NCBI RefSeq assembly: GCF_004683865.2
Contig: NZ_CP040763.1
Coordinates: 186,001-250,000 of the forward strand
Direction of reading: 5' to 3'
Source of the DNA: Paracoccus liaowanqingii
Lineage (GTDB): Bacteria > Pseudomonadota > Alphaproteobacteria > Rhodobacterales > Rhodobacteraceae
DNA length: 64,000 nt
The translations under genes were made by a program, and so were the position numbers. Positions 42,952-51,746 of the stretch are shown piece after piece. Position 1 is the first letter of the stretch. The number at the start of each line of letters is the position of its first letter. The notes under the pieces were generated by a model, which worked only from the letters and a program-made list of their open reading frames with translations, was not told the DNA's origin and did not search any database.

Positions 42952-44465
42952 CACATCCCGTTCCGACCGCCATCCACCTGCATGACCGCGACAACATCAT
43001 GGTGGCCCTGACGTCCCTGGCCCCGGGGACGCCCGTCGCGGGGGACACGGTCGCCGCCGAGGCGATCCCCGCGGGCCACAAGATCGCCCTCCGCCCCATC
43101 GCGGCGGGCGAGCCGGTGCTGAAATACGGCCAGGTCATCGGCACCGCCACGCAGGCCATCGCAGCCGGAGAACATGTGCATGTCCACAACCTGGGCATGG
43201 GCGCGCACCGGCAGGATTACGGGTTCGGCAGCGCGGTGGATCCGCTGCCCGGCATCGACGCCCCGGCCTCGTTCCAGGGGTTCCACCGCCCCTCGGGCCG
43301 GGTGGGGACGCGCAACTATATCGGCATCCTGACCTCGGTGAACTGCGCGGGGTCCGTTGCGCGCTTCATCGCGGAAGAGGCCGAGCGTCAGGGATGGCTG
43401 GCCGACTATCCCCATGTCGACGGCATCGTGCCCATCGTGCACGGAACCGGCTGCGGCATGTCGGGAAAGGGCGAGGGCTACGAGACGCTCTTCCGCACCA
43501 TCGCGGGCTATGGCCACAACCCGAACTTCGGCGCGATCCTGATGGTGGGGCTGGGCTGCGAGGTCATGCAGATCCCCGACCTGATCGACCGGCAGGCGCT
43601 GAAGGACAGCGCGCGCTTCCGCTACATGACCATCCAGCAGACCGGCGGCACGCGCGCCACTGTCGACAAGGGCGTGTCCGTGCTGCGCGACCTGGCCGCC
43701 GAGGCGAACCGCGCCACCCGCCAGCCCGCGCCGGCCTCGAAGCTGGTCATGGGCATGCAATGCGGCGGATCGGACGGCTATTCGGGCATCACCGCCAACC
43801 CCGCGCTCGGCATCGCATCCGACCTGCTGGTGGCGAATGGCGGCATCTCGATCCTGTCGGAAACGTCCGAGATCTACGGTGCCGAACATCTTCTGACGCG
43901 CCGGGCCGACGCGGACACCGGGCGCAAGCTGATCGACCTGATCGAGTGGTGGGAGGATTACACCGCCCGCAATTTCGGCGAGATGGACAACAACCCCTCG
44001 CCCGGCAACAAGCGCGGCGGCCTGACCACGATCCTCGAGAAAAGCTTGGGCGCCGTCGCCAAGGGCGGCAGCGCGCCCCTCTCGGCGGTCTATCGCTATG
44101 GCGAACCCATCGACCGGCCGGGCTTCGTCTTCATGGACAGCCCCGGCTACGATCCCTGCTCGGTCACGGGGCAGGTGGCCTCGGGGGCCAACCTGATCGC
44201 CTTCACCACCGGGCGGGGCAGCGTGTCGGGATACCGCCCCGTGCCCTGCATCAAGATCGCCTCGAACCCCGACCTGTGGCGCCGGATGGAGCCTGACATG
44301 GATGTCGATTGCGGGGCGATCCTGTCCGGGGTCACCCTGCAGGAGAAGGGCCGCGAGATCTTCGAGCTGATGCTGGCGACCGCGTCGGGCGCCGAGACGA
44401 AAAGCGAGGCGCAGGGCTTCGGCGCGGTTGAATTCGTGCCTTGGCAGATCGGCGCGGTGATGTAA
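42948..44465 (+). CDS. UxaA-family sugar-acid dehydratase (altronate/L-fuconate-type)
   Basis: 505 residues from a GTG at 42948. N-terminal SAF-like domain (IHLHDRDNIMVALTSLAPGTPV...HKIALRPIAAGEPVLKYGQVIG...VHVHNLGM) and the UxaA C-terminal domain with RPSGRVGTRNYIGILTSVNCAGSVAR, HGTGCGMSG, GLGCEVMQI, MGMQCGGSDGYSGITANPALG and MDSPGYDPCSVTGQVASGANLIAFTTGRGS. Iron-dependent altronate/galactarate dehydratase class. In context it should dehydrate L-fuconate to 2-keto-3-deoxy-L-fuconate, a step usually credited to enolase-superfamily FucD, which is absent. Confidence 0.87.
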   Translation: MTHPVPTAIHLHDRDNIMVALTSLAPGTPVAGDTVAAEAIPAGHKIALRPIAAGEPVLKYGQVIGTATQAIAAGEHVHVHNLGMGAHRQDYGFGSAVDPLPGIDAPASFQGFHRPSGRVGTRNYIGILTSVNCAGSVARFIAEEAERQGWLADYPHVDGIVPIVHGTGCGMSGKGEGYETLFRTIAGYGHNPNFGAILMVGLGCEVMQIPDLIDRQALKDSARFRYMTIQQTGGTRATVDKGVSVLRDLAAEANRATRQPAPASKLVMGMQCGGSDGYSGITANPALGIASDLLVANGGISILSETSEIYGAEHLLTRRADADTGRKLIDLIEWWEDYTARNFGEMDNNPSPGNKRGGLTTILEKSLGAVAKGGSAPLSAVYRYGEPIDRPGFVFMDSPGYDPCSVTGQVASGANLIAFTTGRGSVSGYRPVPCIKIASNPDLWRRMEPDMDVDCGAILSGVTLQEKGREIFELMLATASGAETKSEAQGFGAVEFVPWQIGAVM

Positions 44466-44480
44466 GTGAAAGGAAGACCC

Positions 44481-45209
44481 ATGACAGCCCCAGGCCTTGC
44501 CGGACAACACGTCCTGATCACCGCCGCAGCCCAAGGGATCGGCCGTGCCAGCGTGGAGGCCTTCATCAGGGCGGGCGCCCAGGTCACCGCGACCGACATC
44601 AACGGGGAAGCTCTGTCCGGGCTGGCCGGCTGCCGCACGGCGCGCTTGGACGTTCTGGACGGCGCGGCGGTGACGGAGTTCTGCGCCGCACTGGGACCGG
44701 TCGACGTGCTGTTCAACTGCGCGGGCGTGGTCCATGCGGGCAGCATCCTGGACATGCCGGACGCCGATCTGGATTTTGCCTTCGATCTGAACGTGCGGGC
44801 GATGGTCCGGATGATCCGGGCCGTCCTGCCGGGCATGATCGACCGCGGGCAGGGGGCGATCATCAACATGTCCTCGGTCGCGTCCTCGGTGAAGGGGGTG
44901 CCGAACCGCTTCGCCTATTCGACGACCAAGGCCGCCGTGCTGGGGCTGACCAAATCGGTGGCGGCGGATTACGTGGGCCAGGGCATCCGCTGCAATGCGA
45001 TCTGCCCCGGCACGGTGCAGTCGCCCTCGCTGGACCAGCGCCTGGCCGCGACCGGCGACGCCGAGGCCGCCCGCGCGGCCTTCGTCGCCCGCCAGCCCAT
45101 GGGGCGCATCGCCGAGGCCGATGAAATCGCCGATCTGGCCGTGTATCTGGCCGGCGCAACCTATACCACGGGCCAGGCCGTCTGCATCGACGGCGGCTGG
45201 ACCATCTGA
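44481..45209 (+). CDS. SDR dehydrogenase, 2-keto-3-deoxy-L-fuconate type
   Basis: 242 residues from the ATG at 44481 (AGGA six bases upstream) rather than the GTG at 44466. Cofactor motif TAAAQGIG, NCAG, catalytic Ser in NMSSVASS and YSTTK, and the end YTTGQAVCIDGGWTI. This short SDR form matches 2-keto-3-deoxy-L-fuconate dehydrogenases (the human homologue is BDH2/DHRS6-like), which oxidise C4 to give 2,4-diketo-3-deoxy-L-fuconate. The next gene encodes the hydrolase that would split that product. Confidence 0.88.
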   Translation: MTAPGLAGQHVLITAAAQGIGRASVEAFIRAGAQVTATDINGEALSGLAGCRTARLDVLDGAAVTEFCAALGPVDVLFNCAGVVHAGSILDMPDADLDFAFDLNVRAMVRMIRAVLPGMIDRGQGAIINMSSVASSVKGVPNRFAYSTTKAAVLGLTKSVAADYVGQGIRCNAICPGTVQSPSLDQRLAATGDAEAARAAFVARQPMGRIAEADEIADLAVYLAGATYTTGQAVCIDGGWTI

Positions 45210-45224
45210 TCCAAGGGAGATGAC

Positions 45225-46067
45225 ATGAAACTCGTTCGCTTTGGCGCATCCGGCGCCGAGACACCCGGCCTGATCGATGCCGAGGGCCGGATCCGCGACC
45301 TCTCGGCGCATGTTCCCGACCTGTCGGGCGCGCATCTGCATGCCGACGCGCTGGCCCGGCTGGCGGGCCTGGACCCGGCCTCGCTGCCGCTGGTCGAGGG
45401 CAACCCGCGCCTTGGGCCCCCGGTGGCGGGTACGGGCAAGTTCATCTGCATCGGCCTGAACTATGCCGATCACGCCGCGGAATCCGGCATGGAGGTCCCG
45501 CCCGAGCCGGTGATCTTCATGAAGGCCACCAGCGCCATCTGCGGCCCCGACGATCCGATCGTCATCCCGCGCGGCAGCGAGAAGACCGATTGGGAGGTTG
45601 AGCTGGCCGTCATCATCGGCACGCCCGCCAAATATGTGACCGAGGCCGACGCCATGTCCCATGTCGCGGGCTTTGCGGTGACGAACGACGTGTCCGAGCG
45701 CGCCTTCCAAACGGAGCGTGCGGGCCAGTGGACCAAGGGCAAGTCCTGCGACAATTTCGGCCAGCTGGGCCCATGGCTGGTGACCCCGGACGAGGTCGCG
45801 GATCCGCAGGACCTGGGGATGTGGCTGACCGTCAACGGCGAGAGGATGCAGGACGGCTCGACCCGGACGATGGTCTATCAGGTGCCGTTCCTGATCCACT
45901 ACCTCAGCCAGTTCATGACCCTGCACCCGGGCGATGTGATCTCGACCGGGACGCCGCCGGGCGTGGGCATGGGCATGCGCCCGCAGCGCTTCCTGAAGCC
46001 CGGCGACGTGGTCGAGCTGGGCATCGACGGCCTGGGCCGCCAGCGCCAGGACGTGATCGCCGACTAG
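45225..46067 (+). CDS. fumarylacetoacetate hydrolase family protein (2,4-diketo-3-deoxy-L-fuconate hydrolase)
   Basis: 280 residues. FAH fold with IGLNYADHAAESGMEVPPEPVIFMKATSAICGPDDPIVIPRGSEKTDWEVELAVIIG (metal-binding Glu and Asp), NDVSERAFQ, KSCDNFGQLGPWLVT and ISTGTPPGVGMG. This family contains the L-2,4-diketo-3-deoxyrhamnonate/fuconate hydrolases that yield pyruvate and L-lactate. It follows the SDR by 15 bp with AAGGGAGATG upstream, completing the pathway. A strong hairpin follows the stop. Confidence 0.9.
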   Translation: MKLVRFGASGAETPGLIDAEGRIRDLSAHVPDLSGAHLHADALARLAGLDPASLPLVEGNPRLGPPVAGTGKFICIGLNYADHAAESGMEVPPEPVIFMKATSAICGPDDPIVIPRGSEKTDWEVELAVIIGTPAKYVTEADAMSHVAGFAVTNDVSERAFQTERAGQWTKGKSCDNFGQLGPWLVTPDEVADPQDLGMWLTVNGERMQDGSTRTMVYQVPFLIHYLSQFMTLHPGDVISTGTPPGVGMGMRPQRFLKPGDVVELGIDGLGRQRQDVIAD

Positions 46068-46077
46068 GCGGCACGGA

Positions 46078-46099
46078 TCAGCGGGCAGTGGCCCGCTGA
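46078..46099 (+). terminator. hairpin at the end of the fucose operon
   Basis: TCAGCGGGC, loop AGTG, GCCCGCTGA: a perfect 9-bp stem 10 bases after the FAH-family stop. No T-run follows, but the position between convergent operons supports a bidirectional terminator. Confidence 0.6.
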
Positions 46100-46243
46100 C
46101 CCGGGGCGTGGGCATTCAGCCCCGGCACACAGATGCGTGCTGTCGCGGTGGCGACCAACTGCCTGCCGCGCAGGCCTCGGAATGACGCATCGCGCCCGTC
46201 CGCAAGGGTGGTCTCTTGCGGGCCGGGCCGTCGGTCGTGCCGA

Positions 46244-47110
46244 TCATCTGGGTTGCGAGACATGCCGGGCTGCCGCCAGATTGGCGGTGGCGACGGCGTC
46301 GCCGAGGGATTCCCGCCGAACGAGTTCCGCCACCATCGTGCCGATGAAGCAGTCGCCGGCCCCATGCGTGCTGACCAGAGCGACGGCATGCCCCGGTTCG
46401 GCATGGCTGATGTCCTGGCCCTCGACCGCCACGCCGTCCCCGCCCGCGGTGACCACGACCACCCGGAATCGCGCCGCCAGTGCGCGCGCGGCGATCCCGG
46501 CATCCTCAAGCGAGGCGACCTTCCGGCCGCACAGCGCCTCGGCCTCGCCTGCGTTGACGACGAGGATATCGACCGCCCGGGCCATCGCGTCGGACATCGG
46601 CCGCGCGGGGGCGGCGTTCAGCACGGTCGTCACGCCCCGCGCGCGGGCGGCCTCGGCGGCGGCCAGGTTCAGCGCCTCGGGGATCTCGTTCTGCAGCACC
46701 AGATGGGTGGCGTCCTGCCAGAGGGCGTCCTTGGCCAGCACCCCGGGATCGATGGCCAGGTTGGCGCCCGACACGATCACCGCGCCATAGTCGCCGCCCG
46801 CATCCATGATCGCCATGCTCATCCCCGATCCTGTTCCGGGGATGGTCGCGACATGGGCGTCGTCCACGCCCGCCCGGCGCAGGCCGTCGCGCAGGAAGGG
46901 CCCGAAGGCGTCGTCGCCCACCGCCGAGACCATGCGGCAGGGTACCCCGGCCGCGACGACGGCGGCGGCCTGATTGCCGCCCTTGCCCCCGAAGACCGGC
47001 CGCCAGGCGCTGCCGGTCACCGTCTCGCCTGCCGCGGGACGATGGGGGGCATCGACGACGATGTCGTAATGCAGGCTGCCGAGGGTGACGGCGCAGGGGG
47101 TCGGGGTCAT
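46244..47110 (-). CDS. PfkB/ribokinase-family sugar kinase
   Basis: 288 residues from the ATG at 47110 (AGGA seven bases upstream). Ribokinase motifs: FGGKGGNQAAAVVAAG at the N-terminus, VNAGEAEALCG, and the catalytic STHGAGDCFIGTMVAELV near the C-terminus with the base Asp. It would phosphorylate the keto- or aldose sugar imported by the adjacent ABC system. Last gene of the leftward operon, 13 bp after the RpiR gene. Confidence 0.9.
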   Translation of the reverse strand: MTPTPCAVTLGSLHYDIVVDAPHRPAAGETVTGSAWRPVFGGKGGNQAAAVVAAGVPCRMVSAVGDDAFGPFLRDGLRRAGVDDAHVATIPGTGSGMSMAIMDAGGDYGAVIVSGANLAIDPGVLAKDALWQDATHLVLQNEIPEALNLAAAEAARARGVTTVLNAAPARPMSDAMARAVDILVVNAGEAEALCGRKVASLEDAGIAARALAARFRVVVVTAGGDGVAVEGQDISHAEPGHAVALVSTHGAGDCFIGTMVAELVRRESLGDAVATANLAAARHVSQPR

Positions 47111-47123
47111 CGGAATGTCCTGT

Positions 47124-47984
47124 TCAGCGGCGGCGCTTGGCCTCGACCGCCTTGCGGGTCCGGTCCAGCTGCGCTTCCGAGCGGTCCAGATCACGCTGCG
47201 CGACGGCGACGAAGATCGCGTCCATGATGTTGAGCTGCGCGATGCGCGCGGCGGCGTTCTCTCCCAGCAGGGGCGAGCCCTGGGCGGTCGAGCAGAGGGC
47301 GATGTCGGCCAGTTCCGACAGGGGCGCGGTGGCGTAGTTGGTGATGGCGATGACGCGCGCACCCTGTTCGCGGGCCAGTCGCGCGGCCTCGATCACGTTC
47401 GAGGTGGTGCCGGAATGGCTGAAGGCCACGGCCACGTCGTCCGGCCCCAGCAGCGAGGCCGACATCAGCATCATGTGCGGGTCGTCCTGCACGCCCGCCC
47501 GCAGGCCGATGCGCAGGAACTTGTGGGCCACGTCGCGGGCGATCTGGGCCGATCCGCCGACACCGTAGAAGTCGCGCTGCCGGGCGCGGTGAAGCAGGTC
47601 GGCGGCCCGGTCGAAGGCCTCGACGTTCAGGATCGACATCGTCTCCTCCAGCGCCTGCATCGAGGTCTGGAACACCTTGCGGATGATGTCCGCCGAGCTG
47701 TCGTCGGGCGAGATCTCGGAATGGAGCGAGGCCACGTCGGTCTGGCGATAGACCACCAGGGCCTCGCGGAAGTCGCGAAATCCCGCGAAGCCCAGCTTCT
47801 TGGCGATCTTGACGACCATCGCATCCGACACGCCCGCATCCTCGGCCACCTGCCGCAGCGCGGTGGTGCGGTCCAGGTCGGTGCGACCGGTCATCCCCTC
47901 GACGACCCGCCCTTCCAGCGGCGTCAGGAAGGGCAGCCGCATCCGGATCTGCGCACCGATGCTGCGCGGGTCGTACTGTTCCAT
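47124..47984 (-). CDS. MurR/RpiR-family sugar-phosphate-responsive regulator
   Basis: 286 residues. HTH_6 domain at residues about 1-80 (TTALRQVAEDAGVSDAMVVKIAKKLGFAGFRDFREAL) and a SIS sugar-phosphate-binding domain (RDFYGVGGSAQIARDVAHKFLRIG, VAVAFSHSGTTSNVIEAARLAREQGARVIAITN). It is inside the operon it probably regulates, with the kinase product as the likely inducer. It lies 28 bp after the permease stop. Confidence 0.9.
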   Translation of the reverse strand: MEQYDPRSIGAQIRMRLPFLTPLEGRVVEGMTGRTDLDRTTALRQVAEDAGVSDAMVVKIAKKLGFAGFRDFREALVVYRQTDVASLHSEISPDDSSADIIRKVFQTSMQALEETMSILNVEAFDRAADLLHRARQRDFYGVGGSAQIARDVAHKFLRIGLRAGVQDDPHMMLMSASLLGPDDVAVAFSHSGTTSNVIEAARLAREQGARVIAITNYATAPLSELADIALCSTAQGSPLLGENAAARIAQLNIMDAIFVAVAQRDLDRSEAQLDRTRKAVEAKRRR

Positions 47985-48012
47985 CAGGCGGTGCCCCTTG
48001 TTCCGTCGGGGC

Positions 48013-48975
48013 CTATGCCCGACCGCGCGTCGCGCGGTCGATCAGCATGGCCACCAGGATGATGATACCCGTCGCCAGCAGCTGATAGAAGGCCTGCACG
48101 TTCATCAAGGTCAGCCCGTTGCGCAGGCCGCCCAGGATGACGGCCCCCATCAGCGTGCCCACGACCGACCCCTTGCCGCCCATCAGGGAGGCCCCGCCGA
48201 TGGCCGCGGCCGCGATGGCGTCCAGCTCCCACAGGTTGCCCATGGTGGGATCGGCGGCGCCGAGGCGGCCGGTCAGGATCAGGGCCGCCACGGCGGCCAG
48301 CCCGCCCGACAGGACATAGACGATGATCTTGGTGCGCGCGACGGGAACTCCGGCGATGCGCGCGGCCTCGGGGTTGCCGCCGACGGCCAGGATGTATTCG
48401 CCAAGGGGGCTGCGGTTCAGCACCACCCACAGGATGCCCGCGATGATCGCCACGATGATGACCGGCACCGGCACGCCCAGCACCAGTCCGTTGATCGCCG
48501 ACCGGAACTCGGCCGGGATGCCGAAGATCGGGTTTCCGCCGGTGAAGATCAGCGCCAGCGCCCGATACAGCGACAGCGCGCCAAGCGTGACGATGAAGGG
48601 CTGCAGCCCCGCCACGGCGACAAGCGTGCCGTTGAACAGCCCGCAGGCCATGCCGGTGGCGATGGCACCGGCCACGGCCAGAGGGATGGGCACGCCCGCG
48701 ATCATCAGCGTCGCCCCGACGATGGCCGAGACGGCCGCGGTGGGACCCACGGACAGGTCGATCCCGCCCGAGATGATGACGAAGGTCATCCCCAGGGCGA
48801 TGCAAGCGTTGATCGACGATTGCTGCAGGATGTTGATCAGGTTCGGCGCGGTCAGGAACACCGGGTTCAGCACCGCGAAGACCGCGAAGATCAACACCAG
48901 GCCGAAGAAGGTCCCGGCATCGCGCAGGTTGATGCGCGGGGTGCGGGTGTGGGCGGGGGATGCGGTCATGGTCAT
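48013..48975 (-). CDS. sugar ABC transporter permease (RbsC-like)
   Basis: 320 residues. BPD_transp_2 signatures MTFVIISGGIDLSVGPTAAVSA and LWELDAIAAAAIGGASLMGGKGSVVGTLMGAVILGGLRNGL, with about nine membrane segments. Its ATG overlaps the stop of the ATPase gene (48972-48975), so the two are coupled. It is the membrane subunit of the second CUT2 importer in the window, paired with the binding protein at 50658-51704. Confidence 0.92.
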   Translation of the reverse strand: MTMTASPAHTRTPRINLRDAGTFFGLVLIFAVFAVLNPVFLTAPNLINILQQSSINACIALGMTFVIISGGIDLSVGPTAAVSAIVGATLMIAGVPIPLAVAGAIATGMACGLFNGTLVAVAGLQPFIVTLGALSLYRALALIFTGGNPIFGIPAEFRSAINGLVLGVPVPVIIVAIIAGILWVVLNRSPLGEYILAVGGNPEAARIAGVPVARTKIIVYVLSGGLAAVAALILTGRLGAADPTMGNLWELDAIAAAAIGGASLMGGKGSVVGTLMGAVILGGLRNGLTLMNVQAFYQLLATGIIILVAMLIDRATRGRA

Positions 48976-50513
48976 GGCTGGGCCTCGAGGGCTGGGGCCG
49001 GGGTGTCCGGGCCTCTGGATCTGGGAATGGCATTCGCCGCGATGGCGTCTTCTGAGATGTCGTCGCCGCCCAGGATGGCCGAGATGCGGCCTTCCCGCAT
49101 CACCATGACCCGGTCGGAGACGCGCAGGATCTCGGGCAGTTCCGAGCTGACGACGATGATCGACTTGCCCGATCGGGCCAGTTCGGCGATCAGGTCGTAG
49201 ATCTCGGACTTGGCGCCGATGTCGATGCCCCGGGTGGGTTCGTCGAACAGCAGGATGTCAACATCCGCGGCCAGCCAGCGGCCGATGATGGCCTTCTGCT
49301 GGTTGCCGCCCGAAAACGTGCCGATGGCGCGGGACACGTCCGGCGGGCGCATCCCCATCTTCTTCATCAGCGCCGTCGCCTCGGCATGCAGCGCGCGACG
49401 CCGCACCAGCCCGAAGCGGGTGAACCGCCCCATGCAGGGCAGCGCGATGTTCGAGGCGACCGAGCGGGCCCGCACGATGCCGTCCTTCTTGCGTTCCTCG
49501 GGCACCAGGCCGATGCCCGCGCGGATCGCCGTGCGGGGGCTGCGCAGATCGACGGGCTTGCCGTTCAGCGTCACGCTGCCTTGGCGCGCGCGGTCGATGC
49601 CCGCGACCAAGCGCAGCAGCTCGGTGCGCCCCGATCCGACCAGCCCGGCGATGCCCAGCACCTCGCCCTTGTGCAGATCGAAGCTGGCGTCCCGGATCAG
49701 CCGGTCGTCCGACAGCCCGCGCACCTGCATCACGACCTGGTCCCGGGCGTGGCCGACATGGCGTTCATGGGTGATGTCGCGCCCGACCATCCTGGCGATC
49801 ACCTGATCCTCGGTCACCGCGCGCATGTCGACGGTGTCGACAAAGCGCCCGTCGCGCAGGATCGTGGCGCGGTCGCAGACCTGAAAGACCTCGTTCATCT
49901 TGTGGCTGACATAGATGATCGACTTGCCCGCCGCCGCAAGCCGCGCGATCAGCGCCGCCAGCGCGTCGAATTCCGACGGGGTCAGGCTGGAGGTCGGCTC
50001 GTCCATGGCGATGATCTTGGCGTCGTCCAGCAGGGCGCGGGCGATCTCGACGATCTGCTGCTGGGCGACCTTCAGCGTGTGGATGGGCGCGCGCGGATCG
50101 ATGCGGGGGTCCAGATCGGCCAGGATGGCGCGGGCCCGGACCTCCTGCGCGCGGCGGTCGACCAGCATCCCGCCCGCATGGGTCAGGGGGCGGCCCAGGA
50201 ACAGGTTCTGCGAGACCGTCAGCTGCGGGATATGCTGCAGTTCCTGGTGGATCATCGCGATCCCGGCGGCGCGGGCATCGGCGGGTCGCGTCAGCGTGAC
50301 GGGCTGGCCGTCGATCAGGATCCGCCCCTCGGTCGCCTGAAGCACGGCGGACAGGACGTTCAGCATCGTCGATTTTCCGGCGCCGTTCTCGCCCAGCAGG
50401 CCGTGGACCTCGCCGGCGCGGACATCGAAGCTGACATTGTCCAGCGCACGGATGCCGGGAAAAGTCTTGCTGACGCCTTGCAGCGACAGACGACTTGGGG
50501 GACTGGTCATCAT
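48972..50513 (-). CDS. sugar ABC transporter ATPase, double-domain (RbsA-like)
   Basis: 513 residues from the ATG at 50513 (GAGG four bases upstream; a second ATG at 50510 is seven away). First module: GENGAGKST, signature region LKVAQQQIVEIARAL, IIAMDEPTSSLT, YVSHKMNEVF. Second module: GLVGSGRTELLRL, SGGNQQKAIIGRWLA, ILLFDEPTRGIDIG. The degenerate second Walker A and the first-module signature variant are normal for RbsA/MglA. It is separated from the upstream binding-protein gene by a strong hairpin. Confidence 0.93.
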   Translation of the reverse strand: MMTSPPSRLSLQGVSKTFPGIRALDNVSFDVRAGEVHGLLGENGAGKSTMLNVLSAVLQATEGRILIDGQPVTLTRPADARAAGIAMIHQELQHIPQLTVSQNLFLGRPLTHAGGMLVDRRAQEVRARAILADLDPRIDPRAPIHTLKVAQQQIVEIARALLDDAKIIAMDEPTSSLTPSEFDALAALIARLAAAGKSIIYVSHKMNEVFQVCDRATILRDGRFVDTVDMRAVTEDQVIARMVGRDITHERHVGHARDQVVMQVRGLSDDRLIRDASFDLHKGEVLGIAGLVGSGRTELLRLVAGIDRARQGSVTLNGKPVDLRSPRTAIRAGIGLVPEERKKDGIVRARSVASNIALPCMGRFTRFGLVRRRALHAEATALMKKMGMRPPDVSRAIGTFSGGNQQKAIIGRWLAADVDILLFDEPTRGIDIGAKSEIYDLIAELARSGKSIIVVSSELPEILRVSDRVMVMREGRISAILGGDDISEDAIAANAIPRSRGPDTPAPALEAQP

Positions 50514-50547
50514 GACACCTCTTTGGGATCCGCCATGGCGGAGAAGG

Positions 50548-50580
50548 GATGGCGCCCCGGGGGATGAGGGGGGCGCCATC
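50548..50580 (-). terminator. intercistronic hairpin between binding protein and RbsA genes
   Basis: GATGGCGCCCC (50548-50558) and GGGGCGCCATC (50570-50580) form a perfect 11-bp stem. The 50582-50656 stretch holds further GC-rich self-complementary runs of GGACCGG type. Such stems commonly protect or attenuate transcripts so that binding protein is made in excess over ATPase and permease. Confidence 0.6.
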
Positions 50581-50657
50581 CGGCCGGTCCGAGGGACCCG
50601 CGAGGGAGGATGCGCGGGACCGGACCCGGCATCAGCCGGACCGGACCGGAGTCCGGA

Positions 50658-51704
50658 TCAGTCGGCCAGCAGCATCTCGCGCAGGGCGGCGGTATCCTCG
50701 ACCGAGTATTCCTCGACGTTGTCCGCGGTGATCAGCGCCTGCGGGGTGGCCACGACCCGGGGAAGGTCCTGGCCGCCGATCAGCCGCAGGACGACCTCCA
50801 TCGCCACCTCGCCGGTCAGCACGGGAAAGCTGTCCACGGTTCCGGTCAGATCGCCCGCCCGGATCGAGGCATAGGCGTCCGAGATGCCGTCCGTGCCGAA
50901 GACCGAGACCTGATCCTGCAGGCCCGCGGCCTTGACCGCCTCGACCACGCCAAGCGCCATGCCGTCGTTGTTGGCATAGAACCCGATCAGGTCGGGATGC
51001 TGCTGCAGGATGGTGGAGGCGGCATCATAGGCGGTCTCGCGGCTCCAGTTCGCGGGGACGCTGGCCACGACCTCGAAGCCCTCGGCCTCGCCGATGGTGG
51101 CCGTGAACCCGTCCGTGCGCTGGCCCGCGGCGAAGACGCCCGGCTGTCCCTCGATCACCGCGACCTTGCCGCCCTCGGGGGCGTTGTCGATGAACCACTG
51201 GGCGACGCGCACGCCGTTGTCGCGCTGGACGTTGCCGACATAATGCGCGGCGGACGGGATCACCGCGTCATTGACGTTCACCACGACGATGCCCTGCGCG
51301 GATGCGGTTTCGACGGCAGGCTGCAGGTTGTTGTCGGTCTGGGGCGACACCAGCAGGCCCTGGTAGCCCTGCAGGATCATGTTCTCGGCGATGGACAGTT
51401 GGCCCAGCTGATCGCCCTCGGACGGGGCGGCCTGATAGGCGAAGCCCACGCCGTTCGCCTCGGCCGTGTTCTGATAGCCCTGGCCGAGCGAGCGCCAGTA
51501 TTCGTTGGTCAGCGTCTTGGACACGCCGCCGACCTGCGTCCCCTCGGCGGGGGCGGGCATGTCGCCGAACTGCTCGGACAGGGCTGACCAGTCCATGCGG
51601 TCCGCCTCGGTGTCCGAGTTCAGCGGCGCCAGGTCCTGGGCCATGGCCCCACCGGCAAAGGCCGTCACGGCGCTGGCCATTAGAAATGACTTGATCGTGA
51701 TCAT
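50658..51704 (-). CDS. sugar ABC transporter substrate-binding protein
   Basis: 348 residues. Signal peptide ending GGAMAQ, a charged linker, then a PBP1-type fold: GGVSKTLTNEYWRSLGQGYQNTAEANGV, ILQGYQGLLVSPQTDNNLQPAVETASAQGIVVVNVND, AVIEGQPGVFAAGQRTDGF, GFYANNDGMALGVVEAVKAAG and GTDGISDAYASIRAGDLTGTVDSFP. CUT2 receptor of the ribose/allose/xylitol group; cargo not determined. GGAGG precedes the ATG at good spacing. The isomerase gene is 43 bp upstream. Confidence 0.92.
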   Translation of the reverse strand: MITIKSFLMASAVTAFAGGAMAQDLAPLNSDTEADRMDWSALSEQFGDMPAPAEGTQVGGVSKTLTNEYWRSLGQGYQNTAEANGVGFAYQAAPSEGDQLGQLSIAENMILQGYQGLLVSPQTDNNLQPAVETASAQGIVVVNVNDAVIPSAAHYVGNVQRDNGVRVAQWFIDNAPEGGKVAVIEGQPGVFAAGQRTDGFTATIGEAEGFEVVASVPANWSRETAYDAASTILQQHPDLIGFYANNDGMALGVVEAVKAAGLQDQVSVFGTDGISDAYASIRAGDLTGTVDSFPVLTGEVAMEVVLRLIGGQDLPRVVATPQALITADNVEEYSVEDTAALREMLLAD

Positions 51705-51746
51705 CTTGGGTCTCCTCCCTTTACGATAATCGGAAACAACGTGAAG

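Noticed and set aside
42909..46115. A 1068-codon minus-strand open frame
   Set aside because: It is antisense to the dehydratase, SDR and FAH genes, has low-complexity His/Asp/Arg-rich composition and no domain; an artefact of high GC codon bias.
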